64,000 nucleotides of DNA from Forficula auricularia. Lineage: Eukaryota > Arthropoda > Insecta > Dermaptera > Forficulidae. Of this stretch, positions 11,801 through 20,242 are shown one piece after another. How positions within the stretch are numbered: the first letter of the stretch is position 1; each line of letters starts with the position of its first letter. Location of the stretch: positions 1,310,254-1,374,253 of the forward strand of contig JALMQS010000722.1 in the NCBI GenBank assembly GCA_024734495.1, in the 5' to 3' direction. The notes below the pieces were generated by a model that was given only the letters and a program-made list of their open reading frames with translations, was not told the DNA's origin and made no database searches. The position numbers and the translations under genes were made by a program.

Positions 11801-14800
11801 TTTGGAGCGCTGAATCCAAATCTGAGATCTCCCACCAAAATTGCGTGACGCAACATTGTAGAAAATGCAAAAAAAAATAGGTGAAAATTTCCATTTTTTG
11901 GCGGTTTTTTGCTTATAACTCAAAAACTATCAACTTTTCGTAAATAATCTTCCAATTATTCAAAATGAAAGTTCATAAAATTTCCTACAAATATCATTAT
12001 TTAGATTTTTTCTCCGACCAACCGTTCGGGCTCAACCGTAAAGTTCAAGTTTTTGACCTCGCCGGCCGCCCTGGGTCACCCAAAAACTCGTACTTTTTTT
12101 GATATTTTCCCATTTTGACCTTGAAGGAGTACGTTTTCGACAAAGACCACTCTATGCATTTTTAAACTAGATTAAATTTGTTACAATCCAAACATAGTTT
12201 CATCTTAATTGGATAAATTGTAATTCGTGCCGTAATGAGGTTGAAGTTTTGAAAAACTGCAATTTTTTGCAAAATTTCGCAGTTTTTCTTTCATAAAATG
12301 AAAACCACTCATCCTAGAAACCTGATTTCTCTATCATTCTCTTGGAAATTTTATTGACTTGAACGTTTATTTGGACCACCTTTTTGATAAAACTCTTGGA
12401 TTTATAGATATCCAGCATTTTCAGTACAGGATATGATCAGAATCCTCAAAAGTGTCATGGAAAATGCCGGATATCTATAAATATAAGAGTTTTATCAAAC
12501 AAGTGGTCCAAATAAACGTCAACAAAATCTCCTAGAGAATGAGATAAAAATCAAGTTTCCAGGATGAGTGGTGTTTTCATTTTATGAAGGAAAAACTGCG
12601 ATATTTTGCAAAAAATTGCTGTTTTTTCAAAACTTCAACCTCTGCTGTTTTTGACCCCCTCAAAAAATCGAACTACTTTTGCATTTTTTTTAATCGACAC
12701 GAAATTTTATCCTCTTTAATTTACTATAGGATGATTATTTACAAAATATGGACCGTTTTCGAGTTATAAGCGAAAAAGTGAAAAAAAGTCTCGCAAACTT
12801 ATATTTTGCATACCCACACCAAACGATGCTAGAAAAAAAAATATTTTCCCACAATTAATGTAAGCTGAACCACTTTTTGGATCCTCTATATACTGGGCTA
12901 TATGAAATATAATTAGTTTGCCGCAAGAAACGGTTTGTTGTTGCCCCCCTGTGGCGACGTCTCTTTATTTATCCCCCAAAAAGACTAAATTCGGCTGCTC
13001 TTATTCCGATGCTTCCTCTGTGTGTGTGACTGACGACATCTTAACCATCTATTATGGAAAATATTTTAATTTTTTTTTTTTTAATTTTCCCAGAGTATAT
13101 TTGCAGTACCATACATGGAATCAAGTTATAAGTGGAGCCCTCGTTGGAATCTTCTTTGGAGCTTCCTGGTTCGCTGTCAATCATATTCTTGTATCACCAA
13201 TATTTCCACAAATAGCTGCATGGTAAATTCTCTACAATATTTAAATTCTTCATAAGTTTCCTGTATTTGATTCGATCGTGAATCGAAAGCAGGTGATTTT
13301 TGTCAAATATTAATGAAAATAATAACTCTAACTTGAAATAAATTGAAATAATTAACACATTAACGAGAATTGTTTTTGATCGCGCTTTTTAAACAAGATA
13401 TATATATGGCGAGACTACTGCTGGCGGAGGCTATTGGAGTCTCGCTGAGTCTTAAGCCTGGATCCAGAGATAATGAAAAAAGATGTGAACAATTTGGCTA
13501 TAATCCAGCATCATTTCGCGTTTAGTCCCGCATGACGCTTTTATATCAAACACTGATATGGATTACCATATAGATATTGGTGTTCCATATCAGTGTTTGA
13601 TATAAAAAGCGTCATGCGGGCTAAACGCGAAATGATGCTGGATTATAGCCAAGTTGTTCACATCTTTTTTCATTATCTCTGGATCCAGGCTTAAGACTCA
13701 GCAGACTCCAATAGCCTCAACCAGCAGTAGTCTCGCCATATATATATCTTGTTTAAAAAGCGCAATCAAAGACAATTCTCGTTAATATGTTAATTATTCT
13801 CTAATATATTAATGAGAAAATTATAAATTTATTTAAATTCTCTTGTAATCGTATCTCCAGTACCAGCGGGATTTCTCATTTTTTTTATTTTATTTAATAA
13901 TAAACACTTTTATTTGTCTTCTCAATGTATTGTAGGTATTTTTCTAGTGAAATAAAAAATTTACTCGCCTCTTTTTATAAAATTAAAAATCCAATGACTT
14001 GGTTGTTCTTGAAAAGGATTTACAACGCAATGAAAATTGAAAACTTGTTGTGGGATCACCCGTCTACGATCCCTTTGGCAGAATGTATACTTTTTTTTAC
14101 TAATTTCTGTACTTTTGATGTGTTAAATGCTAAGGCAGGGGTGTCCAATCTTTTAGCATCCTTGGGCCACACTTGAAAAAAAATTCTCTCGGGGCGCACA
14201 TAAAATATACTGATTCTAACAATAGTTTTTAAGCAAAAAACATAGTAAATAATTAATTAAGTACGTTTGCAGAGTATTTAGACAGGAAGGTGTAAATCAA
14301 AAAATAGTCATTGAATTTTTGCCTAGTTTCACCAACTCTTATTCAGGCTTCTCAATGAATATGATTAATATTAATATATTTTTAACAAATCTGCACATAT
14401 TTAGAATAAAATGAATTGTAAATATTTCTCTTTTTTTTGCTTAGAAGAATGTTTATTTTTTATATAAATTGATCATTGTTCTAAACAAAAAAAAAGAAAT
14501 AATTACAATTGATTTTATTCCTAAATATGTGCAGATTTGTTATAAATATATTAATATTAATCATATTCATTGAGAAGCCTGATGAAGCCAGAATAAAGTT
14601 GGTGAAACTAGGCAAAATTCAATGATTATTTTTTAATTTACACCTTCCTGATCAAATATCTGCAAACGTACTTAATTCATTAAATAAATAATATGGATGC
14701 TATGAACTTTTAATAATAGTAAATAATGTACAATAATGTTTTGACAATTATCAGTGAATGACTTATATCAAATGTGGAAGCCAAAAGTAAACAATGGACA

Positions 14801-16368
14801 AAGAAAATAATAATAAACAAGCAATAAAAATAATAAATAATAGTAATTTAAACTAAGATAAGAGTAAATAAATATTATATTTAATATTGATTTACTATGA
14901 GTTAAGGATACTAGGTCACTTATTTCACATTAAAATTAAAAAATTAAAAGATATAAATTTTTTTCTTTTTCAATATATATATTTCGGGCTATCAACCCAT
15001 CTTCAGGAAATACAGAAAGTAACTAATTCAACTTATTGAATAACAGGTTATATATATGTTTATTGAACAGAGGGAAATAATTTTTAAATTATTTTAAAAG
15101 GACACTTTCTCTTAAGCTATTGTTAAGTGAGAATATAAGGTTGGCGTTTGTTGACATAGGTATGTTTAGATAAAAGAAAAGTTAGTAAGTTCATTGACTT
15201 GTGTCTCTAGGTTGGGAATAAATTTTTTGGCTTAGATATTAATAGGTCAATTATAATTGACCTATTAATATCTAAGCCAAAAATTATTAATAGTAATTTA
15301 TAAAATTAGCAACCCTTGAAATTTCAAGAATTAAATCTACACCCCCTAAGTTCTAGAAGAATAAATTGAACAATTAAAACTACTTAAATTTCTTCTAAGT
15401 AATAATGAAATAATAATAGAGGTAATAGTTAGAATATTGATAATAATGACGCTCAAACACGTGCATCGTATGATGATGTTATTTCTATTGTGCTGTATCC
15501 ATCTATTGACGAAAATCAAGATTAAACTGAGTATTCTATGAATTTAAATTTGAAAACATACAAATAAATCGGGTATTTTTAAAGACTTTTTTTATGTGTA
15601 TATTAACGGTGTTTTGTGACAATTCTATTAATAAAAAATATTATAAACAGTTCAAAGTTTTTAAGAAGTTTACGATTTTGTGTCGGGCCGCATTCATTTT
15701 AGCGCAGGGCCGCGGGCCTCATTTTGGACATCCCTGTGCTAAGGGGTCATAAAACATCAGATATATTTTATTATAGAAATTTATTTATTCATTAATAAGT
15801 TTAAAAAATAAATTACATTAAATACATCATCTATATATACCGGGTGAGTTTTTTATCTTGAGACAGTCTTATTAAGAATATATACAGAAACATATAGGTT
15901 TCCATTTAAAAAACAGAACTTGACATTGAAATACCCTTGAAAGCTTGTTCTAGGTCGACAAACAATAGCGTAGTTTAGTTTCCCCCCTGATATAAATAAA
16001 CTTTTTTTCATATAATGCACTGTTTTTGAGTTATAAGACTGTCTCAAGATAAAAAAACTCACCCGGTATATACCATACATCTGAATAAAAATTTTATTCA
16101 TGACCGTAAGTTTATGTTATGAAAAAAACTGGTTTTCGAATTGCATTATTCTTGTTAAAAATCGTTTTTCAAAACCGACTAACACCTAGGATTAAATAAA
16201 AAAAATTCTAAATAAGTATTTTTTCTTTCTTTTTTTAGGAAAGTATCGGAATTTTTAATGGTCCGTGATACAACATTAATTCCGAATGTACTCTGGTTTG
16301 AATATACGAACAGCCGTCAGGAGGCGAGGGCGCGAAGTCGCAAGCTGGTCTCGATGAAGTCCCAATGA
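2710..16368 (+). CDS. DOLPP1: Dolichyldiphosphatase 1, six coding exons (gene span)
   Basis: Join 2710-2815, 6177-6277, 6362-6540, 10162-10260, 13094-13222 and 16239-16368: 744 nt, 247 residues plus stop; human DOLPP1 is about 238. The family hydrolyses dolichyl diphosphate to dolichyl phosphate at the ER lumenal face, recycling the carrier for N-glycosylation. All three PAP2 phosphatase motifs are visible: K87-x6-R94-P95, P108-S-S-H111 and S161-R162-x5-H168. As in animal DOLPP1, the segment after H168 reads HTWNQ without the Asp of other PAP2 enzymes. Several hydrophobic membrane segments are evident (about 42-63, 72-90, 114-128, 146-160, 173-190). The C-terminus keeps the family block [11 protein letters not shown]. 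Every junction is GT-AG and keeps phase. The start ATG has a good context (AAGATGG) and is followed by a short polar N-terminus. Introns 1, 3, 4 and 5 are about 2.8-3.6 kb and filled with repeats; intron 2 is 84 bp. The gene looks intact and functional. Confidence 0.96.
3190..3610 (+). repeat. Tandem repeat, about 145-bp unit, three copies
   Basis: The unit marker GGGAAAGTTTCGGTTTTTCA recurs at about 3241, 3384 and 3529. Each unit also contains TTAATGTGCCAAGCTTTACC. A related array in the opposite orientation lies at about 35520-35950. It lies in DOLPP1 intron 1 and has no coding role. Confidence 0.85.
3855..3945. repeat. Half copy of foldback J
   Basis: The block TTAACATATTAACAAGAAAT through (TA)n to GGCGAGAGTACTGCTGG matches one outer arm of the foldback at 13347-13797. 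A (TA)n run at about 3905-3926 is expanded here. Confidence 0.65.
4504..4780 (+). pseudogene. 5'-truncated non-LTR retrotransposon tail
   Basis: One frame from about 4504 to the stop at 4675 encodes the reverse-transcriptase C-terminus ([12 protein letters not shown] ... [12 protein letters not shown]). This is a standard ending of Jockey/CR1-like LINE ORF2 proteins. About 100 bp of 3' UTR and an A run ending near 4780 follow. It is closely related to the minus-strand LINE at 8676-9724, which ends [10 protein letters not shown]. It is a dead 5' truncation in DOLPP1 intron 1. Confidence 0.8.
4792..5019. mobile_element. Palindromic MITE
   Basis: Arms of about 95-110 bp begin AGGGCCGGTTGTATGTCTCA and return as the reverse complement, ending ACAACCGGCCCT. 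The inner arms share ATCAGATGACAGG and CCTGTCATCTGAT around a short loop. It has no ORF. Confidence 0.85.
5186..5352. repeat. Hairpin repeat, copy 1
   Basis: Outer arms AACACGCTTCTAAAAAG and CTTTTTAGAAGCTTGTTTT enclose inner arms AATCAAAAAGCGTGGG and CCCACGCTTTTTGATT. The loop runs from GAAACATGTACTTTTAATTA to TTTCGACAAA. See copy 2, whose loop is reversed. Confidence 0.75.
5477..5625. repeat. Hairpin repeat, copy 2 with inverted loop
   Basis: It has the same arms as 5186-5352 (CACGCTTCTAAAAAGTAC ... GTACTTTTCAGAAGCATG). The loop reads TTTTGTCGAAATTAATTAAA to ACATGTTTCTG, the reverse complement of the loop in copy 1. Confidence 0.75.
5660..5760. repeat. Short hairpin sharing the ends of the 52.6-kb foldback
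   Basis: Arms ATTGAAAGTAATGGAAGGCA and TGCCTTCCATTACTTTCAAT are separated by about 40 bases. The same arm sequence forms the outer ends of the foldback at 52633-53130, and the flank GAAATTTTCTCTGGAGAGAG is shared too. It is probably an internally deleted copy of that element. Confidence 0.75.
6177..6277 (+). CDS. DOLPP1: DOLPP1 coding exon 2
   Basis: Acceptor TTTTCAG at 6170-6176 and donor GTAAAT at 6278. It encodes residues 36-69, from GDWIGK through the first membrane helix to RRDLHT (family: KRELHT). Phase 1 in, phase 0 out. The intron that follows is only 84 bp. Confidence 0.95.
6362..6540 (+). CDS. DOLPP1: DOLPP1 coding exon 3 (catalytic motifs 1 and 2)
   Basis: A long pyrimidine tract precedes AG at 6360-6361; donor GTAATA at 6541. 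It encodes residues 70-128 plus two bases of Arg129. It carries K87-x6-RP and PSSH111 in the family-diagnostic stretch [17 protein letters not shown]2 chemistry uses the PSxH histidine as acid/base and the motif-1 Lys/Arg to bind phosphate. Confidence 0.97.
6989..7463. mobile_element. hAT-type MITE with 8-bp target duplication
   Basis: It is flanked by the perfect 8-bp duplication ATAATAAT (6981-6988 and 7464-7471). Termini TAGAGATGAAACG and CGTTTCATCTCTG are inverted. Subterminal regions are dense in GGATA, TTCGGTA and TCCGGC motifs in both orientations. It is non-autonomous with no ORF, in DOLPP1 intron 3. Confidence 0.9.
7620..7974. mobile_element. MITE with TA target site
   Basis: Inverted termini start ACAGGGTGTTTC and end GAAACACCCTGT. 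The arms extend through AAAGGGTGATTTTTCAGCAA and its complement. TA flanks both ends. It directly abuts the family-A element that starts at about 7979. Confidence 0.88.
7979..9867. mobile_element. Family A (DUF4817-type) element interrupted by a LINE
   Basis: The left arm begins ACCGGGTATTTATCTTGAGA and runs through the internal DUF4817-related region to about 8675. The right arm resumes at about 9725 (AAGCTTGTTCTAGG) and ends AACTCACCCTGTA at 9867. The middle is replaced by the minus-strand LINE at 8676-9724. The internal frame is broken. Confidence 0.8.
8676..9724 (-). pseudogene. Non-LTR retrotransposon reverse transcriptase, 5'-truncated, frameshifted
   Basis: Minus strand. The RT palm motif [14 protein letters not shown] lies near 9680 and the catalytic YADD near 9600. 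A long frame continues to about 9275, where a one-base change shifts it into the frame holding [17 protein letters not shown]. That frame runs to the C-terminal [10 protein letters not shown] ... HLRLHPLT and its stop near 8790. The 3' UTR ends in an A tail, read as T's at about 8678-8692 on the + strand. Only the second half of ORF2 is present, so it is not autonomous. The clade looks Jockey/CR1-like; I cannot assign it further. Confidence 0.9.
10162..10260 (+). CDS. DOLPP1: DOLPP1 coding exon 4
   Basis: Acceptor TTTTTTTAG ending at 10161 and donor GTAAGA at 10261. It encodes residues 129-161 plus two bases of Arg162: a short polar loop ([14 protein letters not shown]) then a hydrophobic helix ending in Ser161 of the SR-x5-H motif. 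The SR motif is split by the intron, as the phase requires. Confidence 0.94.
10511..10858. mobile_element. hAT MITE with 8-bp target duplication
   Basis: Termini CAGTGATTCTCAACG and GGTTGAGAATCACTG are the classic hAT type. Flanks ATCTCGGT and ATCTAGGT (7 of 8 equal) are the duplicated target. 348 bp, no ORF, in DOLPP1 intron 4. Confidence 0.92.
11020..11298 (+). other. Unassigned 92-codon open frame
   Basis: An ATG-initiated frame with base composition clearly richer in G and C than its surroundings and no resemblance that I recognise. It lies inside DOLPP1 intron 4 with no convincing splice links and no inverted-repeat structure. It could be a decayed piece of a retrotransposon ORF or chance. 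Treat as unproven coding sequence. Confidence 0.15.
11725..12900. mobile_element. Foldback element, family C copy 1
   Basis: A near-symmetric inverted repeat centred at about 12435. The centre pairs TTTATAGATATCCAGCATTT with AAAATGCCGGATATCTATAA. Left and right arms share CCTAGAAACCTGATT-like blocks, GAAAAACTGCAATTTTTTGC and its complement, and GCTTATAACTCAAAAAC with its partner GAGTTATAAGC near 12760. No ORF of a recognisable transposase was found. Intron 4 of DOLPP1. Confidence 0.8.
13094..13222 (+). CDS. DOLPP1: DOLPP1 coding exon 5 (catalytic motif 3)
   Basis: Acceptor TTTCCCAG ending at 13093 and donor GTAAAT at 13223. It completes Arg162 and encodes [11 protein letters not shown], where H168 is the nucleophile of the PAP2 motif SR-x5-H. 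A Gly/Ala-rich membrane segment and SPIFPQIAA follow, and the exon ends within the Trp205 codon. Confidence 0.96.
13347..13797. mobile_element. Foldback element J, near-perfect palindrome
   Basis: Arms of about 210 bp surround a short loop at about 13570. They run from TTAACACATTAACGAGAATT through GGATCCAGAGATAATG and CAGCATCATTTCGCGTTTAG to the centre and back. Divergence between arms is very low (a few substitutions), so the element is young or gene-converted. DOLPP1 intron 5. Confidence 0.9.
14262..14680. repeat. Nested foldback with hammerhead-like core
   Basis: Arms of about 170 bp: TTTGCCTAGTTTCACCAACT on the left returns as AGTTGGTGAAACTAGGCAAA on the right. The right arm contains CTGATGA then a possible short stem then GAAAC at about 14579-14606, the core spacing of a minimal hammerhead as reported in Penelope-like elements. 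It is embedded in the hAT-like element. Confidence 0.7.
14850..15290. repeat. Family B unit (Penelope-like terminal sequence)
   Basis: It contains TTAAGGATACTAGGTCACTT, then TTTCGGGCTATCAACCCATC at 14983, then ATTCAACTTATTGAATAACA. The same order in reverse orientation occurs at 44517-44830, and a double, head-to-head version at 20890-21243. On the minus strand the core reads CTGAAGA...GGG-loop-CCC-GAAA. Confidence 0.7.
15838..16068. mobile_element. Family A element, short internally deleted copy
   Basis: Starts TACCGGGTGAGTTTTTTATC and ends AAAACTCACCCGGTA, TA on both sides. Only about 30 bp of the left arm remains, joined to about 200 bp of right arm. It lies 170 bp before DOLPP1 exon 6. 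Confidence 0.88.
16239..16368 (+). CDS. DOLPP1: DOLPP1 coding exon 6, C-terminus and stop
   Basis: Acceptor TTTTTTAG ending at 16238. It encodes residues 206-247 ([20 protein letters not shown]...), the family C-terminal block, ending KSQ and TGA at 16366-16368. The Arg-rich cytosolic tail ([11 protein letters not shown]) resembles that of other animal DOLPP1 proteins. Confidence 0.96.
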
Positions 16369-16557
16369 CAATTATTTGGCCTGGACAACACCAGGCTCTT
16401 GGGTCGGAGCGGACTCCTAGACAACATTGTACATTTCTATTGGGCACGCAAAAGATAATATTGATGTGTATGTATGTATGTATGTATGTCTAATGTTTAA
16501 AAAACAATCCCATTTCTCATAATAATAAGATTATTATTATTAATAGGAAGACAATAG

Positions 16558-16889
16558 CATAGAGTAATATAGAGTGGAAGGCTACCGTATATAGAAAAAG
16601 CGCTCTCTAGCGACTGCAGGGCGAAAACCCTTAGTTCTTAAGACCTATCCAACGATCATAGAACATTCAAAGCCTTTGTCATAGATAAAAGATACATACC
16701 CTTTATGTTATATGTATATAAGCGGTTTTTTACTCTTGATAATGTCACTAAAATTTTCCCCAAAGAGAGCGGTTTCTGCCATTTTATTGCCCAATGGTTT
16801 TGCCCTGAACTTGCCAGAGAACTCTGTAACTCGTATACGCTAAAATACATTGGCTCCCTATGGAGCCTTTCACTCTATATTACTCTATG
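16558..16889. mobile_element. MITE with 8-bp target duplication in or after the DOLPP1 3' UTR
   Basis: Perfect duplication GACAATAG at 16550-16557 and 16890-16897. Termini are CATAGAGTAATATAGAGTGG and its inverted partner CACTCTATATTACTCTATG. Open frames across it (16705-16956 and opposite strand) are not genes. If the DOLPP1 transcript uses the AATAAA near 17152, this MITE is inside its 3' UTR. Confidence 0.92.
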
Positions 16890-16897
16890 GACAATAG

Positions 16898-17590
16898 ATT
16901 TGAATTGTGTTGCCAAATTTGAAATGGAATTAAAATTAAACCTGAAAGAATTTTAATTTTTAATTTAATAAGATGTTTTTTTAATATTTTTTTTTAATAT
17001 ATAGGGTTTAATTTATTAAATATTTAGATTTTATATATATTTTTTTTCGTAGATTAGTTAGGGATTATTGATTGATTGATTTGGATTTTTTACACATTCT
17101 TTGGTGCAGCTATAGTAGGTACATGAGAGAGAGATTTATTTCTCAAAGCTTGAAATAAATATTAAGAGAGAGAGAGAGAGTGGCCAACGTTTTTGATCAG
17201 TCAAGTTTCGATAAACTCTGACATGGATTTATTTATTTCTTTAAAAATATTATTTTGTCTAAATTAGCAAGCAGAGTTGTCGAATTTATGATAATAAATA
17301 GATTTAGGAATGTATCTTCTGCTTGATAATGTAAATATATAATAAATATATAGATCATTTTTTGAAAGGCAGCTGATCATGTGATTACAATTTCAATTAT
17401 TGATATTAATTAAACAAGTATATAAATAAATAAATAAACATCCGAAAATCGCGTCTGTTTTTTTTTTAAATATTTGAAAATATTGTTTTATTTTTAAAAA
17501 TACACTCGATAATTATTATAAAATAAAATGAATTAAAATTATTTTTAAAAAATTTTTTTGCCTATTTCATATAAATCATCCGGTAATTTA
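16898..17590. other. AT-rich; possible DOLPP1 polyadenylation region
   Basis: The first AATAAA after the DOLPP1 stop is near 17152, followed by a GA microsatellite at about 17164-17180. Whether it is used cannot be told from sequence. Nothing else recognised. Confidence 0.3.
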
Positions 17591-18200
17591 TCGCGGCGAC
17601 CTGAAGACGAGACATTTTATATGTTAATTAAATTTCCATTTATTATTCTCTTTGTTTACAGTTTTATATTCTTTGTTTTTCGCTTGTTATTATTAACATT
17701 CTTTTCCCTGTTTATGTTATATATTTTCTCATTAAGGGCCAGTTTCATAAAACTAATATGCTAGGGAAGACCCTGGGGTTAGATCTCGAAATGTGTTTCA
17801 TAAAAAAAAAGAGAGGGTGATCTCAAACTTAACCCCCATTAACATCTTATACTCTCCGAAATTGATGGGTTAATCTTTATCCTGGGGATAACTCTGTATT
17901 TATTGACATTAGAAAAATATTTTATTATAAACGTATCGTGAATTTCAACTTATTATAATAATTCATATACAGGTAATTTTAAATATTTTATTTTTATATT
18001 TTTTTTTTTAAATAAAGAATAAATATTTCAGTTTCCCATAGGTTAAAAATGGAAAATTTATAGAATTAGTATAATTGTCGCATTTGATAGACGTTAATAA
18101 TAACAAGGGAAAAACAAAGAATATAAAACTGTAAACAAACAAAGAGAATAAATGAAAATTTAATTAACATATAAAATGTCTCGTCTTCAGGTCGCCACAT
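17590..18200. repeat. Inverted pair of repeat R4
   Basis: Left arm GACCTGAAGACGAGACATTT returns as AAATGTCTCGTCTTCAGGTC at about 18173. About 110 bp of each arm match, with roughly 390 bp between. R1 copy 2 follows immediately. The spacer starts with AGGGCCAGTTTCATAAA, an end seen in other insect MITEs. Confidence 0.7.
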
Positions 18201-18408
18201 ATGTAAACTTTCTGATATCCCGTATAGTGCAATGTATAAGAGTCTGAAAAACTCTATCCTTGGAATTGAATATCTCCGGAACTATATTGTTCATAAATTT
18301 CGTTTTGCCACCAATCGATGCACAAGTATTTCAATAATAATCTTTCTAAATTTCAAAAAAATCCTAAGAAAACCCATAATTATGGTGAAACAACTACCTT
18401 AAATAAGG
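18201..18408 (+). repeat. Dispersed repeat R1, copy 2
   Basis: Near-identical to 215-410, including GAGTCTGAAAAACTCT and CACCAATCGATGCACAA. Confidence 0.75.
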
Positions 18409-18539
18409 TTTTATTAATTCATTCTATTTTAAAATGATCAATTATCTAGTTTTTTTTTTTTTTATTACTGTTATCGATGAATATTTGAGAAAAAATTGCA
18501 GGGTTTTTATTATTATTGAGTGGATATCGATGAGGCAGT

Positions 18540-18640
18540 CCCAAAAAACAAGAAGAAGATAATTTACACTATCTTTTTATTCATAAAACCGATGTTTCGG
18601 AGGCTATTCCCTCCTTCTTCAGGGTCTGTAATTAATTAAA
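18540..18640 (-). repeat. Penelope-like terminal hairpin
   Basis: On the minus strand, ACCCTGAAGAAGGAGGGAAT then AGCCTCCGAAACATCGG. GGAGG and CCTCC can pair between CTGAAGA and GAAAC. This is the characteristic signature of Penelope-like element termini. No reverse transcriptase is seen nearby. Confidence 0.55.
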
Positions 18641-18820
18641 ATGGGATTTGGCCATCATTACAAACAAGATCACATTTTTTTTTATAAATACAATTAATAT
18701 ATAATTATATACAATCTTTTTTTTTAATCAAAAATATTCTACTCCCTCGAAAAGTCAATGAAGGAAATCCAATGCGACATTCCCCTCTGTCTCCTCTTTT
18801 AGTGGCAGTAACAATAATAT

Positions 18821-19001
18821 GGGGGGTCGGGTTAGGCTAGGTGGTGGCGTGTCAGCCTGCTAACCAAGTGGACCCGGGTTCGAACCCGACTCGAGGCATA
18901 CTGCTAAAATCTGACCCCGAGGGTAGAGACAAATTTAAAAAATAATAAATAGTATCGTAAATTGGCCTATGGCTAGAAAGGCCGAAAAGTCAAAAAAAAC
19001 A
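18821..19001 (+). mobile_element. tRNA-derived SINE, family 1, with 11-bp duplication
   Basis: Flanked by AACAATAATAT (18810-18820 and 19002-19012). The head has an A-box-like TTAGGCTAGGTGG and a perfect B-box GGTTCGAACCC at about 18876. The body follows (GTAGAGACAAATTTAAAAAA), ending GGCCGAAAAGTC plus A's. These are the internal promoters for RNA polymerase III. A second copy on the opposite strand lies at 24882-25066. Confidence 0.9.
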
Positions 19002-19399
19002 AACAATAATATATTGTATTTCATTCTTAGCAAAATTATAATGTAGTAATGATTTGCAAAATTTTGATATAAATATATATCATTAGCCAAATCCTCTCCC
19101 AGATAAAACCTGCGCCTAGCGGTTGTGCGCATAATTATTTGATTTATACAGTACAACAACCTGTAGTTTGCTTTAATTACACTTTATACATATATATACA
19201 AACTTCTTAAAAATTATTTATTTATTTATTTCATTTCATTATTATTTTTTATTTTTTTCATCATAAATCTTTCTAAAAAGGTTTGACAAGTTTTTAAATT
19301 AAATTACAAATTTACTATTTACAATTATTTACATATTATCTTTTTACTTTATTATTATTTTTTTTTTTTTTATGAGTTTATTGGTATATGACAAAAAAA

Positions 19400-19760
19400 T
19401 GAAAATTTTTCACAATAAACTTGCATTTTTAATTTTGCTTGATAAAGTTTAATTCCATTTCAATTGGCATCGACAAAATTAATAAAAATGGCCTGAATGA
19501 ATGAATTAGCCAGCCAGCCAGCCAGCCAAGTGCCAACCCACCCACCCACCAACGTCAATGAAATGAGTTCAAATCTAAAAATATAATCTTTTATCATTAA
19601 TTTGTTTCGCTCCTCTATTTTCGAGGGGTGAACCGAGATTGGAATTAGGTGTACACCATATTTGGAATTACTTTGGAATTCATTAGATAATCTATTTTCT
19701 TCTACTTGGAAATGAAAGTGGAAGTAGGTGTACACAATTTTTTGGTCGCGGTTCACCCCT
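19400..19760. repeat. Inverted-repeat region with AGCC microsatellite
   Basis: (CCAG)n near 19508-19530. CGAGGGGTGAACCG at about 19622 is matched in inverse by CGCGGTTCACCCCTCG at about 19746, and both are next to AGGTGTACAC. The same inner block recurs at 45397-45440. The 98-codon open frame on the minus strand across it is not convincing. Confidence 0.45.
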
Positions 19761-20242
19761 CGTCTATTCTTAAGATAAAAGTTTTTTTTATTATTTATTA
19801 ACTACGTATAGAGAGAGAAAAGGGAGGAAATATTTAAAAATGCTCATCTATAAAATTAATTATTTATTAATTCAAGACTTTCAAAAGAGGGTTTTGACAA
19901 TTTCTTCTTTCATTTTCCTAAACATACAGTCTGTGCCTCAGACCCAGGGAATATATTATAGGTGATCGACTGGGTGTCGTAACTAACAAACTTTATATAT
20001 CTCAAATTTATTCAAAAAAAAAAAGTCATTTGACAAAACGTTGCGCTTATTATCTACTACTACATAGTACCCAACCGTAATTTTTTTCTCCTTTAGTTAA
20101 AAGGGATTTATTAATAATATTTTGAATTCTAAATTCAAATAAAAATGTCGATTTTTTTTATTTGTAGCTTTGAATTAAATAAAATTTAATTTTTTTTTTT
20201 TTTGACAACGTTTTGAGCCAAGTCAAGGAAGGCATCCCTGTG

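Larger units (their letters stand above)
14136..15736. mobile_element. hAT-like non-autonomous element with perfect 8-bp duplication
   Basis: It is flanked by TGCTAAGG at 14128-14135 and 15737-15744. Termini are CAGGGGTGTCCAA and TTGGACATCCCTG. Near both ends lie GGGCCaCA and GGGCCGC motifs typical of this hAT group. The interior holds a foldback (14262-14680) and a family-B half unit (14850-15290); no transposase is seen. Confidence 0.9.

Noticed and set aside
12918..13226. 102-codon frame as an alternative start for DOLPP1 exon 5
   Set aside because: The upstream part is unrelated to the family and includes the poly-T tract; the acceptor at 13093 and phase fit the family exactly.
16705..16956. 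83-codon frame after DOLPP1
   Set aside because: It spans most of the 8-bp-duplication MITE 16558-16889 and its flank.
18821..18900. Functional tRNA gene from the perfect B-box
   Set aside because: No cloverleaf closes; the unit is a SINE head followed by a tRNA-unrelated body and target duplication.
19460..19756. 98-codon minus-strand frame
   Set aside because: Covers an AGCC microsatellite and inverted repeat; no recognisable protein features.
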